64,000 bases of DNA from Ampelomyces quisqualis (Eukaryota; Ascomycota; Dothideomycetes; Pleosporales; Phaeosphaeriaceae), in contig JAGTXZ010000024.1 in the NCBI GenBank assembly GCA_018398575.1, forward strand, positions 682,001 through 746,000, read 5' to 3'. This document shows, piece after piece, positions 1 through 12,336 of the stretch. The translations under genes and the position numbers were made by a program. The number at the start of each line of letters is the position of its first letter. The first letter of the stretch is position 1. The notes beneath the pieces are model-generated. The model had not been told where the DNA came from. It saw only the letters and a list, made by a program, of their open reading frames with translations, and did no database searches.

Positions 1-279
1 TCTAGAACAATTTTGCACCCTGCTATTTATCTAACAGCTCTATATTAGAACACTTATATCGCTATAAAGGTTTCTACTAATCTTAACAATTAGAGAAGAC
101 GCCTAATATTAACAATCTTAGTAATAGGAAAGACTCTACCTTCTGCTAATAGTAGGCCTCTATCTAGGATTAACTTAAAATTAACTTAGATTACTATTAG
201 ACTAAAAGGCAACGCATAGCCCTAGTATAGGGCTATACTATAGAATTAGCCAAGGGCTATCTTAAGCCTTAATATTTAT

Positions 280-960
280 TAGATACTAATAAAGAGCAAT
301 TTTAGAACGCTAAGCAAATAATTAAGCTACTTAAGTCTTACTTTATTACAAGTAACAAGGTAGCCAAAAGCTATGCAGCCTTTAATTAAATGCAAATAAC
401 TAAGAAGGAAACGTTCCCCTTGTTTAAAGCTAGGTTTCTAAGTTCTGTAGTTAAGAGACAAGTACCCTCTTCAGAGTAGTTTTACTACTTATAGACAAAA
501 ATTACGCTAGAACTACAAGCCTCTAACTTAGGGTTTAAGCACTAATAGAAGAACTTATTTAATTAGATAGTAGAACACCTTACTGCCTACAATATAGAGC
601 AGAAGAACAATTCTAACCTAAGTATATTACTAGCTACTACTAAATTACTAGTTAGGTAGGCCTTATAAACCAATTTAGAGCCAAATTAGACTACTACCTC
701 TAGCGCTCTAACAAATTCTGCGCTAGCCTATTAATTAATAACAGTACGTCTTTCTAGTAAGACTTCTAAACCTAACTAAAAGAAGACTTTTAGTAGTTAT
801 TACAATTGCAGTAAACTAAGATACTACGCTAGTAATTATACAAAGCTTTGTGTATGTTAGATTAAAGCTGTAGAAGTAAAGAAATTTAAGGATGCTTAAG
901 AGTAACCTAACTAGGAAGTGTATTGTACAAGAAATAGAAGCGCCTAGAAAGTACTCTTTC
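280..960 (+). pseudogene. gypsy-1 gag remnant with zinc knuckle
   Basis: This stretch would encode the structural capsid/nucleocapsid protein that packages retrotransposon RNA. The supporting signal is a CCHC-type zinc knuckle at 798-845, read as YYNCSKLRYYASNYTK. The expected Cys, His and Cys positions appear partly as Tyr, which is what RIP (TGC to TAC, CAC to TAC) would give. The upstream capsid part is read only loosely, because stop codons break it at many former Gln/Trp positions. The start codon is not identified. Bases 960-1500 between this and the pol domains probably hold the protease, but I could not place a convincing DSG-type active site there. Confidence 0.6.
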
Positions 961-1499
961 TCTAGGCCTAAGCTGTTACAATCTATTCTACCTTAACCTT
1001 TCTTATTTGTTTTGCAGTCCTTATTTCCTTATACCTACGCTTCTTTACAACTAAGGTATTAGCTTACGCCTTAATACTCTTGTTAATACTAGTGCCTAAA
1101 GTTTTTTATTTTTAAATTTACAAATTGCTTTATCTGTTTCTAAAGCTTTACATTAACCTATTTAGAAGCTTCTCTTCTAGGTTTAGGTACGCAGCTATAA
1201 GGATCAGATTACTCCTTTAGTTACTTAATATATTTAACTACACTTAAATATTAATAGCTAAAAGATTTTAAACTACTTCTTTCTTATTCTTAATCTTAAG
1301 TCTTAGGACTATATACTTAGCCTCTAATAGTTAAGACAATTTAAGATTTAATTAGACACAGATAGGTTACAGTTTATTTAGCTATCTAAGTACCTCTGTT
1401 TATACAATCCTTTACCCTCTATTCTTACTATTTTATATTAAGCTATAGTGCTAGCTACTGTCTATCTTAATATGCAACAACGCAACGCTCTATAGAAGA

Positions 1500-4330
1500 A
1501 AGATAACTATTATATCTAAAACAGTCCTTACTATTATTCTTCTTCTTCTATTTACTATATTAAGGGATAGTTAAAGCTCCTATTAGCCCAAAAATTCTTA
1601 GAGATTTCTTATACCCTAACTAAGCAACCCTGCTTAGAGTCTAAACCCTCTCTAACTACCTACGTTGCTTTTATTTCTGCTAATACGTTCTACTTTATTA
1701 TAAAGAAGCTCTAAAACAAGTTCTTTACAACTAGCCTTTATAAGATTAATAAGATCCTTGCCTCTAAGAACAACGCAGACAATTAATGCTAATTAGATAA
1801 GTAATTACCTGCCTCCTACACCTAGTATTAGAATGTATTTAGTAAGTTAGCAGCTAAATAATTACCTTCTTATTATTTATACAATTACAAAATTGTTCTT
1901 AAAAAACTATTACTAAATACGTTTAGTCTTCTGTACAAGTAGAATTAGGAAGAGCTTAAAGCTACTAAGGCCTACGTCTAGAAATACCTTTAGAAGAGTT
2001 TTATTAAAGCTAGCTAAAGTCCTTTTGCTTTACCTATTCTTTGTATACGCAAACTAAATAGAGATATATATATCTATGTAGACTACTAGAAGATTAACGC
2101 CCTTACGCGCAGGGACATCTATTTAATCTCTTGTATTAATAAGCTGTTATTACGCCTCTCTAAAGCTAAGATCTTTACTAAGTTTAATATTAGAGCTGCC
2201 TTTAACAAAATTTGCATAGATCCTAACTCTAAAGAGTATACTACTTTCTAGACCTGTTACAGTACCTATAAGTGCAAGGTGCTTTCTTTTAGCTTATGCA
2301 ATAGGCTAGCTACGTATTAGCGCTACAAAAACAATATACTAATTAATTATCTTAATAATTTCTGTATTGCGTATCTTAACAACATTTTAATCTACTCTAA
2401 GAATATAAATTTACATTAAGAACACGTCTAAAAGGTTCTAGAGCGCCTACAGACTACAGGACTCTAAGAAGACATTTAAAAGAGTAAATTCTATATAACT
2501 TACACAAAGTATTTAGGTTATGTTTTAACAAACTAGGGCACTAAGGTTAACCTTAACAAGGTAGAAGCACTCTGCAACTAGACTAAACCTACTATAGTTA
2601 CTAGCGTTAAGTTATTTCTTAGTTTTGCTAGTTTCTATTAACAATTCCTTAAGGATTTCTCTTGTGTAGCTAAACTAATTATAAAGCTTTAGAGTCCTGC
2701 TACGCCTTTTAAATAGACTACTAACTGCTAATAGGCTTTTAATTAGATTAAAGCCTTGCTTCTAGCTATCTCTACACTATCTTATTTCTATCTTAAGTAC
2801 AACACAAAATTAGAAACTAACGCGTCTAATAGAGTAATAGTAAGCGTACTTTCTAAAAGGCACTCTAATAACAAGTAGTATTTTATAGCCTTCTATAGTT
2901 ACGCTCTATCTAGGGCTAAACTCAATTAAAAAATATATAATAAAGAACTGTTTGCTATATTAAAAGCATTTAAGAAGTAGAGAGCTAAGCTTACCTCTAT
3001 ATAGAGCTAAATCCAAGTGTATTTAAACTATTACTTCTTAGAATACTTTATAACTACAAAGGTTCTTAATGCACGTTAAGCTTAATAGGTAGAAGTTATT
3101 GCCTCTTTAAATTTCTGCATTAAGTACACGCCTAGCAATTTAAATAAGAGAGCTAATATCCTTAGCTAAAGAGAATAAGATGTTAGCAAAGTTAAGGCTG
3201 CCTAGTAAGATAACAGATCTTATGTACTTTTAGGACCTAAATAACTAAACTACCTGATTAACTCTAAACTAGCCTAGAACTACGTTTGTACTTAGCTAGA
3301 GTCTACTATTTCTACTATTTTAGTTTACTCTATTAGTGCCACCTTAAATATTAACTCTTTAGAACTAATTAAAGCCCTACTAGCAGAGAATCGCTACTCC
3401 TGTAAGGAAGAACGCCTTACGTTGCTATAGCTATATTATATTTAAAAAGAACTACTACTATATTACTTACGCCTTTGTGTACCTAGGAATTTCTTCTTAT
3501 ACACTTAACTAATTAGAGAGGCTTACAATTAGGTATCTACTGCTTACCTAAGCGCTACAAAGATGTATTAGCTCTTAGCCTAGTAATATTATTAGAAAGG
3601 CATAGAGGCTATATGTAAACGCTATATACAAAACTACGTATCCTGTTAGAAATCCTATCTAAGACAGCTCTAATCCTAAGGGTTCTTCTATCTGTTACTA
3701 ATTTCTAATAGGCCTATACAGCATTTATGTATGGATTTTAAGACATTCCTAATAAATTATTATAGCAATAATCTAATTATAGTTATTACTAATTGTCTAT
3801 CTAAGTAAGCTATTTCTATTCCTTATTACAAAACAATTAACGCTTAAGAAATAGCTTACTTGTTTATCTAACAAGTATACTAATTTAGCTATACGTTTAA
3901 AAGCATAGTGTCTAACTACAGCCTCTAGTTTATGTCCTAATTCTAGTCTAAGTTCTACAAGATTCTAGGCGTACAAATTAAGCTTTCTACAGCCTACTAT
4001 AAACAAAATAATAGACAAACTAAGATTACAAACAAGTATATTAATTAACAGTTAAGGCTCTTTGTATTCTATTACTAGGATAACTATAGTAACCTCTTGC
4101 TAATAATTAATTAAGCCTAAGCTACGCTACTGCACTCCGCAATTAGTATAGCGCTATACTAGCTCCTTTTTAGATCTAAACTTTGCTAAAGCTAGGATTA
4201 GTTATTATCTACTTTAAAACACAAGAATGCTAATGTTAAGGACGCCTTAAGCTTAGCTACCTGCATGCACAAAGCCTAGCGTACAGCTAAAGATAATATA
4301 GAAAAAGCTTAACAATATATAGCTGCTCAA
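1500..4330 (+). pseudogene. gypsy-1 pol remnant: reverse transcriptase, RNase H, integrase
   Basis: The reverse transcriptase spans about 2090-2560. It includes an AKIFTKFNI stretch and the catalytic YxDD box read as YLNN at 2372-2383, with both Asp codons changed to Asn. RNase H follows at about 2760-3180, ending in a SNLNKRANILS stretch typical of the gypsy RNase H C-terminus. Integrase occupies about 3420-4300: the first catalytic Asp is kept at 3734-3736, the second reads Asn at 3914-3916, and the catalytic Glu reads Lys near 4022. The element is therefore catalytically dead in both enzymes. In-frame stops at former Gln/Trp codons are frequent. Right after the integrase tail the copia element interrupts the sequence. 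Confidence 0.85.
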
Positions 4331-4364
4331 GTTAACAAACATTATTAACCTGTTAATTAGTTAG

Positions 4365-4585
4365 TGTAATAGAGTATATAAATCAGCAGATTACAGAATT
4401 GTTACGTAAGATACCTAAGCATGTTACTAAGGAAGTAAGGATACTTTTAGGATTAGACCAAATAATTAAGCTGTCTCTTAGCTTAGTGTATTTAAATCTA
4501 ATCTATCTTTACATAGCATAGAATAAGTAATAGAATCTTTTTACTTAAAGACAATTTTAATCTATAGTATTGCTTTGCTCTTACA
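4365..4585 (+). repeat. 5' LTR of copia element (221 bp)
   Basis: The LTR starts TGTAATAGAG and ends CTTACA. It aligns base for base with 11686-11906, and the differences are mainly transitions consistent with RIP. It carries the promoter and polyadenylation signals of such elements by family rule; none was individually identified. The primer-binding site should start right after 4585, but I could not match it to a specific tRNA. Confidence 0.9.
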
Positions 4586-4689
4586 GTTATAAGCCTTTCG
4601 TTATAAGACTACAGTGTTAATTCTCTCTACGCACCTTATATTGCTAAGGTACTACCTAGATTAACAATTACTCCAAAACTCTTTAAAAA

Positions 4690-7600
4690 ACTTATTTTAA
4701 ATACTCTCTACAAACTAACTAGTTAACAATTATAGACTCCTATTCTAACAACAAGATTAACCTAGACGTTCTTTTAGATAGTTAGTTAGACTAGCTGTAC
4801 TAGTTTGCACAGCTCTAGCTTTATGCCTGCAACAAAGAAATCTAAGATTAGATTAATCTAGACAGTAACATAGTGCTCTTAATTAACAAACAGGAACCTA
4901 AATATCTAGAGCTTCTAGCCGCTCTAAGCTAACTAGTCTCTGCTCTACCTTCTAAAGCTACTAATCTAGAAACTTAAATCTGCGATAAAGCTTTTAATTA
5001 ATATAATCTAAAGCTAGTTGCCTATAAACTTGCCTCTAGCAGTTACAAAGAAGACGTTTGCTAATATAAAGTTAATACGTTAAAATAGACTAGGCAAGCA
5101 GCTAAGCTTAGTAACGTCTAGAAATAGATTAGTTAAATAGTAGCCAAGAATCTAATAGCACTAGCAGCAATTAAAATGCTTAACTCTTTAAAAATAACCT
5201 CCTAAGCCTTAATTAGGATCCTTAAGCACAACCTTGCTCTAACAGACAATAATACTATGCACCTAGTTAGGCAGCAATATTAAGCCTATTTAGAAAAGGC
5301 TAGGCACAGTAGGATTACTCTAGATAAATAGTTTAACAAATAGCAGGTAATCTATAGAAAGGCTTAAGCGTTTTAAGTTACGGAGATAGAAGGACAACTT
5401 GCCCTTACTAATTTTCTAGACGCCCTATCTGCTAGAATTGCTCCTAACTAGGCTTAATCAATGCGTTAGGATATTATTAAAGATGCAGCCCTTAGTTAAC
5501 TAGACATAACTATATATAATCTAGCTAAGATCTTTTTCTTTATGCTTTAGGAACAAGCAGTTCTTGCTACTAAAGGAAAGTCTTATTTAGCCTTTGCAAC
5601 CTTTAGAAACATTAAGAACTTAGAAAATAAGGACTCTAATCTAAAGAATAAAGGCAACGACAATTTAAAGCTAAAACCTTGCCCTTGCGAGAATAATAAA
5701 AAGTATAAATAGGACGTAATAGATTGTCTCTAACTAAAGACTATAATTATTAGATTAGCCTTACTAGAAAAAGTACTAATTAAGATCTCTAATTTTAACT
5801 AAAAGAAGGTCCTTAAGCAGCTTAACACTACTAAGTAGGCTGCACTTAATAACAAAATTAAGAAAGCTAGTTAGACGCTACCTATTGTAGCTAACTAGTT
5901 AAGTTCTAGGACTAAGACAGTAATATATTTAGGAGATAATGTAGTAGCACTAATTAACCTAACTACTTTTAATTAAGAACCTAATATTACTAATCTAGAC
6001 TTTAGAGTATACACTACTACGTTTATAACCTATCTGCTTTTAAGAAGCACTGTTTATAATAGGGCAGGTATAGTGCACCTAGTTAATAATTAGTTACTCT
6101 TTGTTCTAGAAACGTTTAGTCTTACCTACTCTAAAGAAAGAGTTAAGGCTAGAACATAGTTACTTCCTGTAACTAGGTATAGTAATTAAGTAATTTAGAA
6201 CGTTCTACACAGACTAGACAGTCCTTACACTAGAGACCTAAAGCTTAAGAAAGTTAAAGTTATAGATAGTTTTTATGTAAATATTATATCTGCAGCACTA
6301 CTTAACCAAGCAGGTATATAGTATAGTAGATTAGATAGCACTCTTTAGTTTAGATTATATAAGTAAAACGTTATTATACACAAGCTTTATAAGGCCTACA
6401 ACCTCTTGTTTACTAAATACAACTAGGTTATACGCTATATTCTATAACTACTAATCCTGCATACAATACATTAATCTAACATTAATTACTTAAGAGATAA
6501 TAACAAGAATCTATAGCATAAAAGATTAGGCTACCTAGGCTAGCAAGCACTTTAGGCTCTTGTCTAGTTAGCTTAAAACGTTAAGATAAATAGGACTAAA
6601 AGGATTAATTGTTAGAACTGCTTAGTTACCTATGCAGCTTAAGTAGTCTTACAACAGCTAAGAGAAAGATTACTATAACTATTCTATTAAGTCTCTAAGA
6701 ATCTATTTAATATGCTAACTAGAAGGCTTTATAAAGAATAGTCCTTAATTATTTAGAAAGACTACTTAAGCAACCTTTTTAACTACAACCTTTACAACAA
6801 AATATTAATTGAGATTATAAAGGTAATTAAACAATTTACAGCCTAAGTTAGGAACAAATTTAATCTAAAATTGCAGAAATTTATTAAGATAATAACACTG
6901 CGACTCTGCCTTAGAGAGGGCGTTTGCAGTATAAGAAGTAGGCAGATTAAGAGAGGATTACAATACTACGCCTACTACTATACACGTATTAGCTTGATAG
7001 ATTAGCTAAGTAGGCAGGCTAAGAGCTAATTACAAAATTAATTGAAATGCGCATAGGTACAAATCTTCTAACTAAGCTCTAGCTATATATTATAGATGTA
7101 GCTTTCTACTTACACAGTATAAGCTTATTAAAAATCTATAGTTTTTAATCCCCAAATAAGGCCCTGCACGCCTAGTTTACGCAATATTTTTAATAGTACA
7201 AGCTAGCGATTACTAGGCACAGGACTGCTAATCTACGCCTAAATTAGAGTAGTATTTATGCCTATAGCTGCAGAGCGTATCTCCTTAATTGCGACTAAGC
7301 AGCAGGTAGGAATATACGCAAATTTAAAGTTAACTCTTGCAGCTACATTAGATATCTAGTAGGCTATTAAGACTCTAATATCTATTATATATAGGTTCTA
7401 TTAATTAATTAAGTAATTGCATTAAGAGACGTTACCTTTGATAAATCTACATTTTACCTTAGTAACTAAGAAGATAAGATGCCTAAAAAGTAAGCACTTA
7501 AGATTGTAGATATTCTACACGTTAGTAAACTTAATAATTCTAAGCAGAATATTAACTTGCCTATTCTACAGGATTAACTAAGCTAGAAAATTAATCAAGT

Positions 7601-9880
7601 TACTAAGCAACAGCTTAGGAGTAAGCATCTGATTCTAAGAATTACAGAGACTAGCTAATCTTATAATTACAAAGAAGAGAAGGCAAAAGCTAAGAGAAGT
7701 GCTAGCAAAGCTAGCAAGCATTTAAGAATCCTCTTAGACTAAAGTAAATATACTAGGCTTGTTACACTAGAGGCAACTCTAGAACTAGATTAGTTATCTA
7801 GTATTTAGCTTATACAGCGCGTAGGATCGAACAGCTAAGAACTATTGCTAGGTCCTAAAAGAGCTAGCCTATTAGTATCTAGGGATTAGATAGGTTCCTA
7901 ATAGGATAGGCAGTTAGCCTTTTCCTCCTCTGCTACTTAACCTAGAAGTAGTAACTCTAAAGCCCTAGACAAAGTAGGATTAGTAAATTCTTTTACATAA
8001 TTAAGTTATTAACTATAAGAATTAGCTCTTAAAATTAATAAACTACTAAGTTTATACATGCTACTTTGCTATAAGAAAAATTATAATAATTAGATAGAAG
8101 ATAAGAGTGTTAATATATTAATAGCAGATCTATTTGTAGATTACTAGAAATACAATTTTAAGAACACTTTCCTCCTAGGCCTTATAGAAGCCTAGAACAA
8201 GCGCTCTAGTTACAAAATACTAAACGCTATAATTATAACAGTAATACTAAGTAATTAGAATTACTAAATAGTTAAGAAGCGTGCTTATAGAGATAACATG
8301 CCTAAGCTGCCTAACATATAGAAGCAGATACTTTAACATCTAATAAAAAGCCTGTTATTAAATGCCTCTCTTAAAGAAATTAATTAGCTACACAAGAAAA
8401 GTACCTAGAAAGAGATTCTAAAGTACAAGTCTAAGGATTAACTAAGCCTATTAAAATAGGTCTAGGCATATAAGTTTAATTAAGACAGTTACTTTCTAAA
8501 GTGTAAAGCTAGGCTTATAGTAAAAGAAGATCTCTAGAAGAAAGACTTTCTACTTACTACGTACGCTACTACTCTTGCAGCTAAGTCTTTTAGGATTGCT
8601 ATAGCTATTGCAGCCTATTTTAATCTAGAAATTATGCGATATAACGTAGTTAGAGCGTTCCTTAACGCCTTAATTACAGCTAATAATCTAGTAATCTGTA
8701 ATCTACTAGATAGATTTAAGAAAGCTAGGCTATGTGTAAGGCTTAACTAAGCACTCTACAGGCTTAGAGAATCTCTATTACTTTAGTATAAAGAATTCTT
8801 AAGATTACTATATAAGATAGGACTACTTGTATCCAAAGAAAAACCTTGTCTGTTCTTTACTTAAAATTAAATAGTCTTTGTTTTGTTCTACGTTAATAAT
8901 ATTCTACTTATCTACTACAAAGATTACAAGCTTAAAGCTAAGAATCTATAAGCCAAAATTATTAGTAAATATAAAATCTAGAATCAAGGACTAGTTAAAT
9001 AGTTCCTTAGGATTAGGGTTATCTAAAACAGGTTAGATAGAAAAATTACTCTAGTTTACAACGCCTATATTAACAAGATTACTAAGAAATTCAGTCTATA
9101 TAATAGATCGATCCCACTAACACTACTGCTATCTAAAGAGCTCTACAAGAATACTAGAGAAGCTAGTAAGCAAGAAATTAAGGCCTATTAAGAAAGAGTT
9201 AGATTAGTCCTCTACACTGCAATTATAATCTGCCTAGATATTACCTACGCAGTCTTAAAGCTTTTCTATTTCTTAACTAATTCTTTAGACAAGTATATTA
9301 AAGCTATAGAACAGGTAATTATATACCTGTATTAAACAAGGTTTAACTTAATTAGATATAGAAACTTTAATAGTCTAGAACTAACTATTTGCAAGGCCGC
9401 CTCTTTCGCTATTAACAAAGTAACTAGGCCTTCTTACATAGTTATATAGCTATCCTGTTTAGAGAAGTAATCTCTTAGAAAGCTACCAGAGAAGGATTAG
9501 TTACTAGCTTAATAATAGAAGCTAAGCTGCTTGCTCTAGAATACGCTGCAAAAGAATCTATAGCGCTTAGTAAGTTCTTTAAGGAGCTTACGCTTAATCT
9601 AGAAGATCTATAGAATATCTAGTATAATAATTAGCAGACTATCTAGCTAGTTATATAGAAAAATAAGTAGATATCTACAAAGCTTAGGCATGTTAACATT
9701 TAGAACATGTAGCTTAGGCAAGAGCACTTAAAAGGATTGTTCTAAGTATTCTATCTAGAATCTAGATTAATGCCAGCTAATAGTCTTACTAAGAACCTTA
9801 CCTATTAACAATTTCTTAAGTTTAAGTAGCTTTTTAATCTTAAGAATATAAGTAAGTTACTTATAAAGTAATAATTTAAA
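4690..9880 (+). pseudogene. copia gag-pol remnant (gag, protease, integrase, RT, RNase H)
   Basis: Gag runs from about 4690 and holds a Cys/His knuckle-like stretch at 5670-5740 (CPC followed by a distant Cys). A degraded protease active site may lie near 6054-6095. The GAG-pre-integrase motif with HKRLGYLG is at 6508-6545, and integrase core remnants extend to about 7200. Reverse transcriptase lies at about 8480-9030, with the YVDD box read as YVNN at 8889-8900. RNase H ends with the copia signature STKLRHVN at 9673-9696 and an LTKNLTYQQF stretch near 9786-9815. Stops fall at former Gln/Trp codons throughout. IN before RT fixes the superfamily. It is a single fused reading frame in intent, with start codon not determined. 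Confidence 0.88.
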
Positions 9881-10079
9881 ATATATAAAAATTAATTTTA
9901 CTTTTCTATCTACAAATTAATTTGCTTGCTCTAGAAGCTTAAGATTACTATAAGATCTAAGTAGAGCAAACACACAAAAACTAAGACTACTAACGCTAAA
10001 TTATAAGCAAAACTATCTAGAAACTTACCTTTATAAAGTTTAACACCTTATTAATTATCTTATAAGCCTAAGCATAATA

Positions 10080-11075
10080 CTTGGCAATTAACAGACCTAA
10101 AGCCCTTAATCTATAGCTTAGAGTTAGCAAATCTCTAACTATTTCTATAGCTTTAGGTAAAGGAGATAACAGCTAATCCTACGCTAGCTCTTAACGCTTA
10201 GGCATTAGAGTTTAAGCAGCCTAGAGCTGCTTCTTAAGTAGCAGAGCGTTAGGCAGAAAAGAGCTGCAGCGCTAGTAACTAAACAACAGCTACTACTTAC
10301 TTAGCGTAAACAGAGCCTAAGCTATAAACCTGCTTAACACTCTACTAAACTTATATCCTCTACAGCCCTAAGCAGAACATGCAGGCTTAGCACCTAGTAA
10401 GCTAAAAGTTAGATTAATATAGCTTAAGCTTACTCTAAAACTACTAGAAGCTAGAATGCTCTAAGCCTGTTGCAAGGCCTTTGCTACTTTAAGCTGCTAA
10501 TTAAGCTACACGTAAGCCTTTTCTAGCTTCTATAAACAAATTAGCTATTTCTAAGATTAAATAAACCTTAAAGCTTACCTTAATAGTTTTCTTAAACACG
10601 CTAATAATAATTTGCATAGCCTGCTTATACAGATTACCTAGACTACTTATATTAGCAAGTATGTTATTAATAGTAACTAGAGCAACCTACATCTTAACGC
10701 AAGAATAGTTTAGGTAAGCTATATAACACTTGCTTATTATTAATTTAGCTCTACTATAGCAGTAGCTATTACCTTACTTATTAGTAAACTAAGAGGCACA
10801 GCGCAAGCACAAACTAGAGTAAAGCTTTCCTTTCTTAACCCTAACAGTCTCTTTACTAGAGACTACTCTACTCTTAAGTAAGAGATTACGCTGCTTAGTC
10901 TTGCGCTAGGATTAGCGCAGCAGATTTAGATTGTTAGCCTTACTCTTAACAGCAGGCGTAGTAGTAGCAGTAGCGTTCTTCTTATAGGTGCGTGCGTAGG
11001 CTATCTTATTAACTATAATAGCAGGATTCTTTTTAGGCAGCTGCCTAAGTTAGTAATAGAGTAGATTAAAAGTAT
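10080..11075 (-). pseudogene. Antisense Cys-rich reading frame downstream of copia pol
   Basis: Read on the - strand, one frame stays protein-like for several hundred codons, with stops mainly where Gln/Trp/Arg codons are plausible. Its first part is Lys/Arg/Thr/Ala-rich. A Cys-rich segment at about 10690-10815 reads LCLRCAS, then further Cys residues, ending in YLNYSCVKM. A helical-looking, Ile/Leu-rich part follows. It lies between pol and the 3' LTR, opposite in direction to pol. I do not recognise a named family. The Cys spacing resembles small fungal zinc-binding domains, and similar antisense frames sit in the same position of two other LTR elements in this window. Boundaries are approximate and no start codon was assigned. 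Confidence 0.45.
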
Positions 11076-11685
11076 AGAAACTTACTATAATAGAGGAGAT
11101 TAAGCAAGTAGTTTATAAAGTAGATAATAAGAAAAATAAATAAATAGGTATCTAGTTAATAAGTTAATTAATAAGTTAATTAATGCTCTAGAGTATAAGA
11201 ATATAAGAGCAAGCAGGCTTCTTATACCTAAGTAACGTAACTACTAGGTAATACGCTTACCTACTACTCTCTTACCTAATTGCGTAATCTTACTCTATAA
11301 TAACACATATAAACAGACTGCCTCTTACCTAGCTAATAAGCTAGGTAACAGCAAACGCTCTAAATTAAAGCTTAGCCTATAGGTAAACCTACACTAACAG
11401 TCTGTTTGCTCCTATAATATAGGACTACCTACTTATAAGACTTCTAAACAAGACCTAGTTAAGATAACGTAGATTACAATTGTAAGCAAATAACACTAAT
11501 ATTAAATTTAATTATATATATAGTAAATAATTAAGAATTTATACGCTAATAACTTACGTTTAAGCTAATAAATTAAGCAACGCAACGCCTGTAATACAGA
11601 GCAGTATTACTGTTTGCCTTAATTACTACTTCTGCTCTACTAAACAGATTAGGCAAGCTAATTAGTTTACCTAATCTAAGGAGTA
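11076..11685. other. copia 3' non-coding region with nested hairpins
   Basis: No coding frame was recognised. The stretch holds a perfect 10-bp stem with a 4-base loop at 11325-11348 (TTACCTAGCT and AGCTAGGTAA). This is enclosed by a 10-bp inverted pair, AAACAGACTG at 11311-11320 and CAGTCTGTTT at 11398-11407. A further 7-bp stem (GTAATAC/GTATTAC) is near 11593-11612, and short AT-rich direct repeats of TTAATAAG type lie near 11155-11185. These may be RNA structures of the element's 3' region or a small embedded inverted-repeat element. Confidence 0.5.
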
Positions 11686-11906
11686 TGTAACAGAGTATGT
11701 AAATTAGCAGATTACAGAATTGTTACGTAAGATACCTAAGTATGTTACTAAGGAAGTAAGGATACTTTTAGAATTAGACTTAATAATTAAGCTGTCTCTT
11801 GGCTTAGTATATTTAAATCTAATCTATCTTTACATAGCATAGAATAAGTAATAGAATCTTTTTACTTAAAGACAATTTTAATCTATAGTATTGCTTAGCT
11901 CCTATA
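11686..11906 (+). repeat. 3' LTR of copia element (221 bp)
   Basis: It starts TGTAACAGAG and matches 4365-4585 without gaps. The terminal CA of the 5' copy reads TA here (CCTATA), a RIP-type change. A gypsy-1-type integrase fragment follows directly. Confidence 0.9.
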
Positions 11907-12149
11907 GCTATATATAAACGCTATGTACAAAACTATATTTTCTGTTAAAGATTCTATCTAAGACAGCTCTAATCCTAAGAGTTCTTCTATCTATTACTAA
12001 TTCCTTATAGGCCTATACAGCATTTATGTATAGATTTTAAGATATTTCTAAAGAATTGTTATAGCTATAATTAAATTATAGTTATTATTAATTATCTATT
12101 AAAGCAAGCTATTTCCATTTCTTACTACAAAATAATTGACACTTAATAG
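11907..12149 (+). mobile_element. Fragment of gypsy-1-family integrase
   Basis: These 243 bases align with 3608-3850 of gypsy-1, from the region after the integrase zinc finger through the first catalytic Asp (GAT in a TTATGTATAGATTTT context). Bases differ mostly by transitions. The fragment is bounded on the left by the copia 3' LTR and on the right by the LTR of element A, which inserted into it. Confidence 0.85.
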
Positions 12150-12336
12150 TGTAGTAGAGCGTTATTTACCTCTAAGGCCTATTGGATTTAATATAGGATT
12201 CAATATATTCTTATTAGGTGTGTTATATTATGTAGGTCCTTATCCTCTAATAGCTCTTTAGCTATTATATCTTATCTATACTCTTAGCTATACCCTAAGC
12301 GTTCTTTAGACTTACTTCCTATGTTACTTTACTATA
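12150..12336 (-). repeat. 3' LTR of element A (187 bp)
   Basis: It starts TGTAGTAGAGCG and ends TTACTTTACTATA. The family consensus ends TACTACA, forming a 7-bp inverted terminus with TGTAGTA. Four related LTRs in the window (26316, 28004, 38756, 51022) are 186 bp. On the - strand the bases just outside (12337 onward) form a purine-rich tract, as expected before a 3' LTR. Confidence 0.9.

Larger units (their letters stand above)
1..4364 (+). mobile_element. Ty3/gypsy retrotransposon 'gypsy-1', left end outside window, RIP-mutated
   Basis: The frame reads gag zinc knuckle, reverse transcriptase, RNase H and integrase in that order on the + strand, which is the Ty3/gypsy domain order. No LTR is visible: the 5' side lies outside the window, and the 3' side stops where the copia element begins at 4365, just after the integrase. 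Stops occur mainly as TAG/TAA where Gln/Trp codons are expected, while frames stay open to alignment over kilobases. That points to point mutation by RIP rather than indel decay. A second fragment of the same family lies at 11907-12149. Confidence 0.85.
4365..11906 (+). mobile_element. Complete Ty1/copia LTR retrotransposon, RIP-mutated
   Basis: Two direct 221-bp LTRs (4365-4585 and 11686-11906) align without gaps and differ mostly by C/T and G/A changes. Between them, integrase precedes reverse transcriptase, which defines Ty1/copia. The element is 7,542 bp, long for copia, because about 1.8 kb lies between RNase H and the 3' LTR and holds an antisense reading frame. The flanks do not give a matching duplication (GTTAG left, GCTAT right) and belong to different positions of the gypsy-1 family, so this is not a simple insertion into one target. 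Confidence 0.9.
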
